Assembly: GCF_900090145.1 (NCBI RefSeq)
Contig: NZ_FMHI01000005.1
Coordinates: 248,001 to 312,000, forward strand
DNA length: 64,000 nucleotides
Origin: Streptomyces sp. WMMB 322
GTDB taxonomy: Bacteria; Actinomycetota; Actinomycetes; Streptomycetales; Streptomycetaceae
Reading direction: 5' to 3'
A model generated the notes under the pieces. That model saw only the letters and a list, made by a program, of their open reading frames with translations, did no database searches and was not told the origin of the DNA. The position numbers were made by a program, and so were the translations under genes. Below are positions 9,811-19,135 of this stretch, piece after piece (position 1 is the stretch's first letter; every line of letters begins with the position of its first letter).

Positions 9811-10914
9811 TCAGAGGCCGGCCGGCACCTGGGAAGCGACGGGACCGACCGGGACGTCTGCGGGGACGTTGGCCGGGTCGGTCAGGTCGCGCTTGGTCGG
9901 AGCGGTGATGAGGACCGCCACGTTCGTGGCGGTGTGGGCGACCAGCCTGTCCACGTTCCCGTGCACACCGGTGCCGACCAGTTCGTGTGCGTACACCGCC
10001 GAGTCGGAGGCCACGCCGTGAGCGAACGCGCCGAGGTCACCGGCCGTGCCGTGACCGAGCGCCTCGGTGCGGTAGTAGGTGCTCTCCACGAAGGGAGCGG
10101 TCGTGGACAGGGCGCAGTCGACCGTCCTGGCCGCGTCGGTGGCCAACTGGTAGGCGGTGGCGCGGGCGTGGAGCTGGACAAGACGGGCCGGGGGCACGAG
10201 GCCGCTCACGTTGTCGATGACCGGGTGGACGGTGGCGACGGTGTTGCGGGCCGTGGTCACGGTCTCCTCGGTGGGGCGGCTCTTGAGCACCGCGGTCAGC
10301 TGCTCGGGACGCACAGGGGCCGCGGGGAGACCGCCGGCCGGCTCACCGGTGGCGGGGACGGACGGGCCCGCCGGAACAGCGGGAACGGCGGGAACCCCCG
10401 GCGCTGCGGGGAGGGCGGGCACGCCGGGCACGGCGAGGGCGGGCAGCGTGCGGGGCGGCAGGTGGCCGGAGACGTCGTGCACACCCGGAACGGCCGGATC
10501 AGCCGGGACGGCCGGAACGGCGGCGTCCGTGCCGCGCAGCTTCCCGGTCACGCCGTCGGCGGCGCCGGTGGGCAGGTCGCCGATCGGCAGCGTGTTGGTG
10601 GGCAGGCCGTTCTCCGGGATGCCCTTGCTCGGCAGGTTCTCGCGGATCTCGCGGCTGACGTCCTCGACCGTTCCGGTCGTCTCCTTCACGGTGTCCGTCG
10701 CACGCCGGACCGTGTCGGCCACGGCGCCCCTGCCGCCTTCACCGGCCTTCTCCGCCTTCTCGGCCTTCGCCGCCTTCTCGGTCGTCCCGGCCACAGCGCT
10801 GCCGGCGTCGGACGGGACGGGCAGTTCGGCCGCGGACGCGCCGGCCGTGCTCAGCGCCCAAATGCCGGAGGCGGCGGCAGCGACCATCAGTGAACGTCGG
10901 ATGTTCTTGCGCAT
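9811..10914 (-). CDS. Secreted Pro/Val/Ala-rich protein
   Basis: 367 residues. The signal peptide runs to about residue 29 (RRSLMVAAAASGIWALSTAG, then ASAAE). A Lys/Glu/Ala helical stretch (KAAKAEKAEKAGEGG) comes next, then a long PAVPADPAVPG-like repeat zone at about residues 130-200. The C-terminal ~170 residues look folded (NTVATVHPVIDNVSGLVPPA, ATAYQLATDAARTVDCAL). AAGGA lies about 11 bases before the ATG. Function unknown; the composition suggests a cell-wall-spanning or surface protein. It sits in a row with the two neighbouring secreted proteins. Confidence 0.75.
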   Translation of the reverse strand: MRKNIRRSLMVAAAASGIWALSTAGASAAELPVPSDAGSAVAGTTEKAAKAEKAEKAGEGGRGAVADTVRRATDTVKETTGTVEDVSREIRENLPSKGIPENGLPTNTLPIGDLPTGAADGVTGKLRGTDAAVPAVPADPAVPGVHDVSGHLPPRTLPALAVPGVPALPAAPGVPAVPAVPAGPSVPATGEPAGGLPAAPVRPEQLTAVLKSRPTEETVTTARNTVATVHPVIDNVSGLVPPARLVQLHARATAYQLATDAARTVDCALSTTAPFVESTYYRTEALGHGTAGDLGAFAHGVASDSAVYAHELVGTGVHGNVDRLVAHTATNVAVLITAPTKRDLTDPANVPADVPVGPVASQVPAGL

Positions 10915-11013
10915 GAGACGGAAGTCCTTCGAATTCAGGGGTTCTTGAGCCCCGGGACGACGGCCGGCGGATTTCCGGTCAGGAATCCGGACCGCTGCTC
11001 CGGGGATTCGGGC

Positions 11014-11090
11014 GGGCAGACCTGTCCACCCCCGCGTGGCAGGTCGCGAGCGCGCGTCGCGCGCTGCTCAGACGGGTGGAAGGTCTGCCC
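11014..11090 (-). terminator. Hairpin just after the 11090-11998 gene
   Basis: GGGCAGACCT (11014-11023) pairs perfectly with AGGTCTGCCC (11081-11090). The pairing extends through GTCCACCC/GGGTGGA with one bulged base. The right arm touches the stop codon. The GC-palindromic loop is about 45 nt long. Confidence 0.55.
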
Positions 11091-11998
11091 TAGCCGGGGA
11101 ATTCGAGGACGTCGCCGGCACTGTCACGCGTCGGCGTACCGTCCACGGCGCGCACGGCGCCGGAGTGAAGCGGCCCGAAGTGCCCGGTGCCGGGCACGAC
11201 CGCGTCGTGCTGGTGCGGGCCGCCGCGCTGGCTGTGGCCGTCACCGGTGCAGTGCGACGCGCTGGGCGCGGGCACCGCGGGTGTGGGGTGGAACGGGAGA
11301 CGATCAGCGGGGTCTCCGTCGTCCTGGATGGTGCCGGCGTCGGACGTCGCACCGGCGGCCACGTAGTGGGAGGCCGAGGACGTCATGGCCCGACTGCCGT
11401 GCGCACGCGGCCCGTCGGTGCCCTCGCCCGCGTCGTCGGCTGAGGCGTCGGAGGTGCCGTCCGTGCCGAGGTCACCGGCTCGGCCGCCGGTCGCGTCCGG
11501 CCCCTCGCCGACGACGGCGTCGCCGAGTCCGAGGCCGAGACGCCCGGGCAGCCCGGCCAGGCCCGAGGGGCCGGACACGCTGTCGACGGCTTCGCCGACC
11601 GGGCGGGTGACCTCTCCGGTTCGGCCGGCGCCTTCCGAGACGGGGCCCACGACGTGCGAGGCCGCGCGCTCGGCGGCGTTCCGCAACTCGTGCCTGTGCT
11701 TCTCGGCGAGTTCGGCCCGGGTGAGGGCGTCGCCGGCCTGCTCCTTGCCGTTGCCGCCCGCCTCGTTCGAGGAGCTCCGCTCCGATGCCGACGGCTTCGG
11801 GGACGTCACCAGTCCGGACGGTGCCCGGCCCGCCTCCCGCACCTCGTGGCCGGGCGCGGAAGCGGCCTGCGCACTGCCGCCGAAGACGACGGCGAGAGCG
11901 AGGAACCCTCCGAGGAAGAGGAACGTCAGCAGGGCCCGCCGCGCGGCGGCCGAGTGCGGCAGGCGCACAACGGCAGGCACAGCTAAGGATGCTGACAA
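11090..11998 (-). CDS. Secreted or membrane-anchored protein, unknown function
   Basis: About 302 residues from a TTG at 11998, chosen because GGAAGG lies eight bases upstream; GTG at 11980 or 11968 are alternatives without a ribosome site. The N-terminus has a basic stretch then a strong hydrophobic core (RRALLTFLFLGGFLALAVVF) ending GGSAQA, so a signal peptide or anchor. The rest is polar and disordered, with His-rich ends (HCTGDGHSQRGGPHQHDAV) that could bind metal. No family recognised. Confidence 0.6.
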   Translation of the reverse strand: MSASLAVPAVVRLPHSAAARRALLTFLFLGGFLALAVVFGGSAQAASAPGHEVREAGRAPSGLVTSPKPSASERSSSNEAGGNGKEQAGDALTRAELAEKHRHELRNAAERAASHVVGPVSEGAGRTGEVTRPVGEAVDSVSGPSGLAGLPGRLGLGLGDAVVGEGPDATGGRAGDLGTDGTSDASADDAGEGTDGPRAHGSRAMTSSASHYVAAGATSDAGTIQDDGDPADRLPFHPTPAVPAPSASHCTGDGHSQRGGPHQHDAVVPGTGHFGPLHSGAVRAVDGTPTRDSAGDVLEFPG

Positions 11999-12191
11999 GG
12001 CAGGGACCTTCCAGGCGGGGGGATGCGGACGCGCGCTGCTCAGGGGGGCCACAACTGCCCGCCGGGAACGCTGCGTTCCGGACAACGGAGATCCTTGCAC
12101 GGACGCCGGTCCCCCGCGCAACTGCCGTCACAACTTGTTCACTTGGTGGCCCCTGAGCACTCCGCCGAGGCCCTCGCCGCGCCTTCCGCGC

Positions 12192-12316
12192 CGGGCTCGC
12201 ACCTCCGTCCGCCCGGTGTCGCTCGAACCTCCGTCCGCCCGATGCGAACCGTCCGATGTCATTCGCCCGACGTCAGCCCGACGTCATTCCCCCGATGTCG
12301 TTCTCCCGATGTCATT
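12192..12316. repeat. Short degenerate tandem repeats at the 3' end of the VWA gene
   Basis: Five near-copies of CCCGAYGTCRTTC (about 12 bp) run from 12250 to the VWA stop codon at 12312-12314. They are preceded by two copies of CTCCGTCCGCCCG. This fills most of the 313-bp gap 11999-12311; no gene is seen there. Confidence 0.7.
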
Positions 12317-13649
12317 CGTCCGGTACGGGGAGGGGCCGCTTCTCGATGGCCGCCGCCATCACCTCCGGGAAATGGTCGGGCGTGCAGGCGAACGCGGGAG
12401 CCCCGAGCGCGGCGAGGGCGCTCGCGTGGGAGCGGTCGTAGGCGGGTGCACCCTCGTCCGACAGCGCGAGCAGGGCGACGAACTGCACGCCGGCCGCCTT
12501 CATCTGCGACACCCGCTTGAGCATCTCGTCACGGATGCCGCCCTCGTAGAGGTCGCTGATGAGGACCACGACCGTCTCGGACGGACGCGTGATGTGCGAC
12601 TGGCAGTACGCCAGCGCCCTGTTGATGTCGGTGCCCCCGCCGAGCTGTGTGCCGAAGAGCACGTCCACCGGATCGTCGAGTTCCTCCGTCAGGTCGACGA
12701 CGCCGGTGTCGAAGGCGACGAGCCGGGTCTTCAGCGACCGCATCGAGGCGAGTACCGCTCCGAATACCGACGCGTGGACGATGGACGCGGCCATGGAGCC
12801 AGACTGGTCGATGCAGAGGACGACGTCCTTCCTCACGCCCCGCGAGGCCCGGCCGTGACCGATGAGCCGTTCCGGGACGACCGTCCGGTGCTCGGGCAGG
12901 TAGTTCTTGAGGTTGGCGCGGATGGTGCGGTCCCAGTCGATGTCCCTGTGGCGTGGGCGGTGCACCTTCGCGGAGCGGTCGAGCGCGCCGGTGAGGGCCG
13001 ACCGCGTGCGCGCGGCGAGCTTCTTCTCCAGCTCGGCGACGACCTTGCGCACCACGGCGCGTGCCGTCTCCCTGCTGGTCTCCGGCATGGCCGACTTCAG
13101 CGACAGAAGCGTGCCGACCAGGTGCACATCCGGCTCCACCGCCTCCAGCATCTCCGGCTCCAGCATCAGCGCCGCGAGATCGAGCCTCTCGATGGCGTCC
13201 CGCTGCATGACCTGGACGACGGAACCGGGGAAGTACGTCCTGATGTCCCCGAGCCACCGGGCCACTTGAGGGGCGGAGGCGCCGAGGCCGCCCGCGCGTT
13301 CGCCACGTCTGCCCTGACCGGAGCCTGCGCCGGGGCCGCCCTGCGGTCCGCTGCCGTAGAGCGCCTGGAGCGTACGGTCCATGGCCGCGTCCGCACCGCT
13401 CAACTCGCAGCCGGTGCCGTCGGTCCCCTCGGAGCCGCCGGAGCCGCCGAGCACCAGGCGCCAGCGCCGCAGCCGTTCGGCGGCGGGCGTGAGGCCGCCG
13501 GCGTCCGCGGGCCGGCCGTGGGCGTCCCGGCCCGGTGGGCCCGACGGAACAGGCGACGTGGTGGCCGGACCGGACGCGGTGGCCGTACTGGACGGGGCCG
13601 GCGGGACGTTCGTGCCGGACGGGCCGTGTGTGCCTGACGTGCCGGTCAT
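12312..13649 (-). CDS. VWA-domain protein of a MoxR/DUF5682/VWA operon
   Basis: 445 residues. The C-terminal half is a von Willebrand A domain with an intact MIDAS: DQSGS at 281-285, Thr340 in GGGTDIN, Asp366 in ISDLYEGG. This should bind Mg2+ and a partner protein. Residues ~125-260 form a helical region (QVARWLGDIRTYFPGSVVQV) typical of VWA proteins paired with MoxR ATPases. The first ~55 residues are disordered. AGGAGGAGG precedes the ATG at 13649, which overlaps the stop of the DUF5682 gene (ATGA). Tight coupling with DUF5682 and the AAA+ ATPase argues for one complex. Last gene of the operon. Confidence 0.9.
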   Translation of the reverse strand: MTGTSGTHGPSGTNVPPAPSSTATASGPATTSPVPSGPPGRDAHGRPADAGGLTPAAERLRRWRLVLGGSGGSEGTDGTGCELSGADAAMDRTLQALYGSGPQGGPGAGSGQGRRGERAGGLGASAPQVARWLGDIRTYFPGSVVQVMQRDAIERLDLAALMLEPEMLEAVEPDVHLVGTLLSLKSAMPETSRETARAVVRKVVAELEKKLAARTRSALTGALDRSAKVHRPRHRDIDWDRTIRANLKNYLPEHRTVVPERLIGHGRASRGVRKDVVLCIDQSGSMAASIVHASVFGAVLASMRSLKTRLVAFDTGVVDLTEELDDPVDVLFGTQLGGGTDINRALAYCQSHITRPSETVVVLISDLYEGGIRDEMLKRVSQMKAAGVQFVALLALSDEGAPAYDRSHASALAALGAPAFACTPDHFPEVMAAAIEKRPLPVPDE

Positions 13650-16237
13650 AGGGGCGCCTCCTCCTGCTCGGTCGTGTGCCCGGCACGCTCGCCCACCGGT
13701 TCGAGCAGCAGGCGGAGTGTCGGCAGGACCGCGGCCGCGCGGGCCTCGTCCAGACCGGGCCCGAAGCCGGGCCGTACCGGGCGCGGCGGCGGCAGTGAAC
13801 TGCCCCCACTTCCACGTCCGTTGGGCACTCCACCGGCGTCCGCCGTCTCCGGCAGGGCGCCACGCCGCACGAGTTCGCCCACGGTGCGCCGCACACCGGG
13901 CTCGAACCCGGCGAACGTCCTGCGCAGCAGCGGCAGCACGTCGGTGAACGCTTCGCCGGGCACGGACGACAACCAGCCGTCGACGAGGGCGAGCAGCCGC
14001 TCGTCGTGGACGAGCAGCATCCCGCCGCCGGACAGGAACCCTTCGATCCATGCCGCTGCTTCCGGCGGACCGGTGCCCGGTGAGAGTGCCAGACCCATCA
14101 GCCGGGCGGCTTCCGCCTGCGTCAGCTGGGCGTCGTCCAGGAGCAGCCGGACGCACCGGCCGCGGATGAGACCCGGTATCCGGTCCCGCGAGGCGAGCTT
14201 GCGCAGGGCAGCGCGCCAGCGCGACTGCACGCCCCCCGCGGCACCTGCGGCACCCGCGGTATCTGTCCCGGCCTCCCCGGCGTCTTCGGCGTCCCGCGAA
14301 CCCCGCGCCGTGCACGTCACGTCGGTCACGCCGGAAGGCTCGGCGCACGCCTGCACCAGAAGCGCCACGGACCGGTGGACGGCGTCGATGTGGTCGCGCA
14401 TCCGGGCAGCGCCGTCCGCGTCCAGGCCCGCGCAGGCGGGCGGAATCCCTACGCACACACGCTCCGCCAGCCCGAGGGTGACCTCCGTCAGCGCCGCCGA
14501 GTCGGTGCGCCGCACATTGCCGTACCTGAGGGAACGCACCAGCGCGGGCAGAGCCTCCGCGAGCCTGCCGACATCGGCGTCCAGCGCGGCCCGGTCGGCG
14601 AGCGCCCGCATGACGACCCTCAGCGCATCCGGCAGATCCGCAGGCAGACAGCTCTCGGCAAGGGCGGTGACGTCGGCCAGGGCAGTGGCCTCGGTGGCGA
14701 GGGAGACGGTCCTGGCGCTCGCCGCGCTCTCCACGGTCGTGCCCCACACTCCCGCTTCCGCCGTGCGCACCGACAACTCCGGCTCCCAGCAAAGCCGCCA
14801 GCTCTCGCGGAATGTGCCGGTGCTGCCGGTACGGGAGCGCACGGGCACGGCCCAGTCGATGTCCAGCAGGCGCAGCCGGTGCAGAAGCCTGCTCCGCGCC
14901 GAGTCCGTCTCCTTGCGCAGGTCGAGGTCCAACTCCCGTGCGGACGCTTCCGGTTTGAGGCGCAGCGTGCGCTGCTGCCTGGTCAGGTCCCGCTGGAGCG
15001 GCACGGCGGGCGCACCCTCCGGCACCTCCCCCAGTACCTCTCCGACGACGAGCCTGTCCCGTACGAGGGCGAGCGGCACGTCGGAGCCCTCGCACATCAC
15101 GGCCCGCACCGCGTCGAGGGTCTCGGTGAGCCCCGGAAGCGGCCTGCCGCGCACGGCGGCGAGCGAATCGGCCAGCCTGACGGCCTCGATGACGTGTGCC
15201 GAGGAGACGACCCGGTCCTCGGCGCGCAGCAGCCGGGCCACCTTGGTCATCCACCGCTCGACGACCCGGTCGGGCGAGGCGAAGAGGTGCTCGTACCAGC
15301 CGGGAGAGGTGATGCCGGCGCCGTAGCCGCTGTCGCGTGCGAGCCGCCGGTGCGTCCAGGGCACCCAGGTGATCTCCGACTTCACCTTCGGCAGGCCCCT
15401 GAGTGCCTGCCTGTCGTCGGCGGCCTTCACCTTCGCCGCCAGGGCCGGAACGTGCCACGCTCCGCAGACGACGGCGACGTCGCCCGGCCCGAACTCCCGG
15501 ACCGCGTCGCGCAGTCGCAGCCGCATATGGGCCTCACGCACCTGGTCGCGACGCTGGCCGGCCCCCGGTTCCGCCGACGCGTGGACCGCTTCGGCACCTC
15601 GCTGCTCGCGCAGGGCGGCCATGGCCTCACCGAGCACCGCGAACGGCGCGTACGGGTCGGCCCCGGGCCGGGCCCCGCGGTGCTCGATCACGTCCTCCCA
15701 CCACCGCTCGGCGTCGTCGTAGCCCGCGGCCCCGGCGAGAGCCGCCAGCGGATCGACGCGCACCGCTTCGCCGTTGCCCATCCCGGACCCGGGCCCGGCG
15801 TTCCCCGGCCCCGGGTCCCCCGGGCCGGCCTCCCCGACGTCGTCCCGTCCCGGCCCGGCCACGTCGTCGGTGAGGGCGAGCGCGTGCGTGGCGGGAAGGT
15901 CGATGAAGCGCACCGGCACCCCGTGCCCCAGCGCCCAGCTGATCGCGACCCATTCCGGGGAGAACGCGGCAAGCGGCCAGAACGCCGCCCGGCCCGGCTC
16001 GTCCAGGGCGTGGGCGAGGAGCGCCACCGGCGGACGCATCGCCTCGTGCCCGGCGAGCGCGACGAGACCGTCCGCCTCCGGCGGCCCCTCCACGAGCAGC
16101 ACCCGGGGCCGCCGTGCCTCCAGTGCGGCCCGCACCGCTCGTGCCGAACCCGGCCCGTGGTGCCGTATGCCCAGCAGCAGCGGCACGCCACCCGGTCCTG
16201 GCGCGGACCCGCCGGGGCCGGCGGACGCTGCGGTCAC
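13646..16237 (-). CDS. DUF5682 family protein, possible TraB/TIKI/EreA-like enzyme domain
   Basis: 863 residues from GTG 16237, which overlaps the AAA+ stop (GTGA) and has GGGAGG seven bases upstream. Seen in the N-terminal ~320 residues: GIRHHGPGS (23-31), LLVEGPPEAD (48-56), an REAHMR helix (~234-239) and VVCGAWHVPAL (~257-266). This order of a GxxH motif, an acidic residue after a beta strand, and a late G-x-H-P motif resembles the TraB/PrgY-TIKI-erythromycin esterase superfamily. That assignment is my inference. The remaining ~540 residues are helical and unassigned. Middle gene of a three-gene translationally coupled operon. Confidence 0.88.
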   Translation of the reverse strand: MTAASAGPGGSAPGPGGVPLLLGIRHHGPGSARAVRAALEARRPRVLLVEGPPEADGLVALAGHEAMRPPVALLAHALDEPGRAAFWPLAAFSPEWVAISWALGHGVPVRFIDLPATHALALTDDVAGPGRDDVGEAGPGDPGPGNAGPGSGMGNGEAVRVDPLAALAGAAGYDDAERWWEDVIEHRGARPGADPYAPFAVLGEAMAALREQRGAEAVHASAEPGAGQRRDQVREAHMRLRLRDAVREFGPGDVAVVCGAWHVPALAAKVKAADDRQALRGLPKVKSEITWVPWTHRRLARDSGYGAGITSPGWYEHLFASPDRVVERWMTKVARLLRAEDRVVSSAHVIEAVRLADSLAAVRGRPLPGLTETLDAVRAVMCEGSDVPLALVRDRLVVGEVLGEVPEGAPAVPLQRDLTRQQRTLRLKPEASARELDLDLRKETDSARSRLLHRLRLLDIDWAVPVRSRTGSTGTFRESWRLCWEPELSVRTAEAGVWGTTVESAASARTVSLATEATALADVTALAESCLPADLPDALRVVMRALADRAALDADVGRLAEALPALVRSLRYGNVRRTDSAALTEVTLGLAERVCVGIPPACAGLDADGAARMRDHIDAVHRSVALLVQACAEPSGVTDVTCTARGSRDAEDAGEAGTDTAGAAGAAGGVQSRWRAALRKLASRDRIPGLIRGRCVRLLLDDAQLTQAEAARLMGLALSPGTGPPEAAAWIEGFLSGGGMLLVHDERLLALVDGWLSSVPGEAFTDVLPLLRRTFAGFEPGVRRTVGELVRRGALPETADAGGVPNGRGSGGSSLPPPRPVRPGFGPGLDEARAAAVLPTLRLLLEPVGERAGHTTEQEEAPL

Positions 16238-17346
16238 GGGGAGACCTCCCGGCAGGCGCGGTAGAAGTCCTTCCAGCCGTCGCGCTCCCGTACGACCGCC
16301 TCCAGGTACTCCTGCCACACGACACGGTCCGAGGCCGGGTCGCGCACCACGGCGCCCAGCACACCGGCGGCCACGTCGCCCGCCCTGAGCACCCCGTCGC
16401 CGAAGTGGGCCGCGAGCGCCATGCCGCCGGTGACGACGGAGATGGCCTCCGCGGTGGACAAGGTCCCGGACGGGGACTTGATCTTCGTGCGCCCGTCGGC
16501 CGTCATGCCGTCGCGCAGCTCCCGGAAGACGGTCACCACACGCCGTATCTCCGCCGTGCCGTCGGCCGCGGCAGGAAGGTCGAGGGAACGGCCGAGCTGG
16601 TCGACGCGGCGCGCGACGATGTCGGCCTCCTCCTCCGCCGTACCGGGCAGCGGAAGGACCACTGTGTTGAACCGCCTGCGCAGGGCGCTGGAGAGTTCGT
16701 TCACCCCCCGGTCGCGGTCGTTCGCCGTAGCGATGAGGTTGAAGCCGCGCACCGCCTGGACCTCCTCGCCCAGCTCCGGAATCGGCAGGGTCTTCTCCGA
16801 GAGCACGGTGATCAGACTGTCCTGCACATCGGCCGGGATCCGGGTCAGCTCCTCCACCCGCGCCGTCCTGCCCTCGGCCATCGCCCGCATCACCGGGCTG
16901 GGGACCAGGGCGTCACGGCTCGGTCCGTGGGCGAGCAGCCGGGCGTAGTTCCACCCGTAGCGCACGGCCTCCTCGGCGGTGCCCGCCGTGCCCTGCACAA
17001 GCAGCGTCGAGTCACCGCTGACGGCGGCCGAGAGATGTTCCGAGACCCACGTCTTGGCGGTGCCGGGCACACCGAGGAGAAGCAGGGCCCGGTCCGTCGC
17101 CAGCGTGCTGACGGCGACCTCGACGAGGCGGCGGGGGCCCACGTACTTCGGCGTGATCACCGTCCCCCCGGGCAGTTCACCGCCGAGGAGGTATGTGGAG
17201 ACCGCCCACGGGGAGAGGCGCCAGCGCTCGGGACGCGGCCTGTCGTCCGCTGCGGCGAGCGCCTTCAGCTCGTCGGCGAAGGCGTCCTCGGCGTGCGGCC
17301 GCAGCGTCTGCTGCTGCGCGGCGTCCACGGCACAGGAATCGGTCAC
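16234..17346 (-). CDS. MoxR-type AAA+ ATPase
   Basis: 370 residues. Walker A is GVPGTAKT (92-99). Walker B is degenerate, around RVEELTRIP (163-171). The sensor 1 segment is NLIATAND (203-210), and an arginine-finger-like ALRRRFN is at 221-227. This layout is typical of MoxR ATPases, which remodel or activate VWA-containing partners. The GTG at 17346 has GGAGGGG six bases upstream. First gene of the operon with DUF5682 and VWA; a 149-bp divergent promoter region separates it from the SWIM gene. Not a magnesium chelatase, since no chelatase neighbours exist. Confidence 0.93.
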   Translation of the reverse strand: MTDSCAVDAAQQQTLRPHAEDAFADELKALAAADDRPRPERWRLSPWAVSTYLLGGELPGGTVITPKYVGPRRLVEVAVSTLATDRALLLLGVPGTAKTWVSEHLSAAVSGDSTLLVQGTAGTAEEAVRYGWNYARLLAHGPSRDALVPSPVMRAMAEGRTARVEELTRIPADVQDSLITVLSEKTLPIPELGEEVQAVRGFNLIATANDRDRGVNELSSALRRRFNTVVLPLPGTAEEEADIVARRVDQLGRSLDLPAAADGTAEIRRVVTVFRELRDGMTADGRTKIKSPSGTLSTAEAISVVTGGMALAAHFGDGVLRAGDVAAGVLGAVVRDPASDRVVWQEYLEAVVRERDGWKDFYRACREVSP

Positions 17347-17495
17347 GAGTCCCCTCCACACACGGCGGTCGATGTGCCTTCAGCGTGCACCCCGCCACTG
17401 ACAGTCACCTCCCCAACCCGTCCCGACCTGCGGGAACTTCCGGCCGGAACCGCCGCGGCGACGGATTGTCAGTGGCCGGCCGTACGGTCGGGACC

Positions 17496-19061
17496 ATGAC
17501 TGGACAGGGGGTCCGCCGGAGCGCGGAAGAGGTGCTGGCGCTCGCTCCCGACGACGCGTCACGCAGGGCTGGGAGCAAGCTCTCCTCGCCGGGCCCGTGG
17601 GCGGAGGCGGGTTCGGGAGCCGGTGCCGTATGGGGCCTGTGCAAGGGCAGCGGGAGCAGGCCGTACCGGACGGTGGTGGACCTCGGCGAGGGCGACGGCG
17701 GCGACGGCGCTCGTGACGGTACGGGCGGTACGGGCGGGGGCGGTACCGGCGGGGCCGCCGGAACGCTTAACGGGCCCGCATACAGCTGCAGTTGCCCCAG
17801 CCGCAAGTTCCCGTGCAAACACGCGCTCGGGCTGCTGCTGCTCTGGGCCGGTGACCTGATCCAGACCTCGGAGGAGCCGCCGGAGTGGGCCGGCGAGTGG
17901 CTCGGCGGCCGACGTGAAAGGGCCACTCGCAGAGCCGCGGTGGATGAGGCGGGGCGAGCCGCCTCGGGGCCCGCCGCCGGTGGCCCGGGGAGCGGCGGCG
18001 CGGGGAGCGCCGGCGGCCGCCGGGCCGACCCGGAGGCCGCCCGGCGCCGCTCCGAGCGCCGATTGCGCCGCGTCGCAGCGGGCGCCACGGAACTCGAGGA
18101 ACGCCTCGCCGACATGCTGCGGGGCGGCCTGGCCGGTGCGGAGCAGGGCGGCTACGCGCAGTGGGAGGAGACGGCGTCCCGCATGGTCGACGCCCAGGCT
18201 CCCGGACTGGCCGCCCGGATACGGGAGTTGGGCGCCCTCCCCGTCTCCGGTCACACGTCGCCGGAGACCGAGGGGGCATACGGAGGCTGGCCGTCCCGGC
18301 TGCTGTCGGAGTGTGCCCTCCTCCATCTGCTGAACCGGGCCGTCCTGGCTCTGGACGACGTTCCGGAGGCTCTCGCCGCGACGGTACGCACGAGGGTCGG
18401 CCTCACCGTCGGCTCCGCCGATGTACTGGCGGACGACGCCGCTCCCGGCTCCGGCGGGACGTCCGGCGGCAAGGTCAGGGACCGGTGGCTGGTGCTGGCT
18501 CAGCGGGACACGGAGGAGGGACGGCTGACGGCGAGGCGTATATGGCTGCGCGGCCTGGAATCGGGGCGTCCCGCGCTGCTGCTGTCGTACACGCCGGGGG
18601 ACCGTGCGCCCGGACAGGCCCTGCCCGTCGGCTCGGTGATGGACGCCGAGCTGGCCTACTACCCGGGTGCCCGCCCGCTGCGTGCCGCGCTGGGCGAGAG
18701 ACACGCGGCGCCGGAAGCCGGTGCCGTGCCGGAAGGGGGCACGGTGACCGATGCGCTGGCCTCGTACGGAGAGGCTTTGTGCGACGACCCGTGGCTGGAC
18801 GCCTGGCCGGCGGTGCTGAGCAGCGTGGTCCCGACGTTCGACGACTGGGGCGGGGCCGACGGGCGGAGCGGCGGCGTCCGCCAACTCGCGGATGCCGACG
18901 GCCGGTTCGCGCTCCCGATGGCTCCCGGCACCTCGCCCGGGACCCTGTGGAGGCTCACGGCGGTCTCGGGCGGGCGCCCCCTCACCGTCTTCGGCGAATG
19001 CGGCCACAGGGGTTTCGCCCCGTACACGGCCTGGAGCGAGGGAGAGGCGGTGCAGCTGTGA
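17496..19061 (+). CDS. SWIM zinc-finger protein
   Basis: 521 residues. The SWIM motif CxCxnCxH is intact: C98, C100, C107 and H109 in CSCPSRKFPCKHALGLLL, so Zn2+ binding and DNA or protein contact are likely. The N-terminus (MTGQGVRRSAEEVLALAPD) carries a WGLCKGSG segment just before the finger. It is interrupted by a Gly/Thr-rich insert (residues ~66-90). The C-terminal part has W-rich segments (DRWLVLAQRD, GTLWRLTAVSG). The ATG has no strong ribosome site. Divergent from the AAA+ operon and followed by DUF5691. Confidence 0.9.
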   Translation: MTGQGVRRSAEEVLALAPDDASRRAGSKLSSPGPWAEAGSGAGAVWGLCKGSGSRPYRTVVDLGEGDGGDGARDGTGGTGGGGTGGAAGTLNGPAYSCSCPSRKFPCKHALGLLLLWAGDLIQTSEEPPEWAGEWLGGRRERATRRAAVDEAGRAASGPAAGGPGSGGAGSAGGRRADPEAARRRSERRLRRVAAGATELEERLADMLRGGLAGAEQGGYAQWEETASRMVDAQAPGLAARIRELGALPVSGHTSPETEGAYGGWPSRLLSECALLHLLNRAVLALDDVPEALAATVRTRVGLTVGSADVLADDAAPGSGGTSGGKVRDRWLVLAQRDTEEGRLTARRIWLRGLESGRPALLLSYTPGDRAPGQALPVGSVMDAELAYYPGARPLRAALGERHAAPEAGAVPEGGTVTDALASYGEALCDDPWLDAWPAVLSSVVPTFDDWGGADGRSGGVRQLADADGRFALPMAPGTSPGTLWRLTAVSGGRPLTVFGECGHRGFAPYTAWSEGEAVQL

Positions 19062-19135
19062 ACGCAGCCGTGAGGGCTGCCCCGTGGGCCCGCCACAGCG
19101 CCGCACCGTCCGCGCCCGCGCAGAGGGAGGCGGCG

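Noticed and set aside
9212-11998. Chaplins or rodlins
   Set aside because: No chaplin domain, no paired Cys, wrong length and composition.
12312-15458. Apparent 1048-codon VWA protein
   Set aside because: Only the part from 13649 is VWA; the rest is a shifted frame of the DUF5682 gene, and a strong ribosome site marks the internal ATG.
16234-17346. Magnesium or cobalt chelatase subunit for the AAA+ gene
   Set aside because: No chelatase large subunit or tetrapyrrole genes nearby; the AAA+ and VWA are separate MoxR-type proteins.
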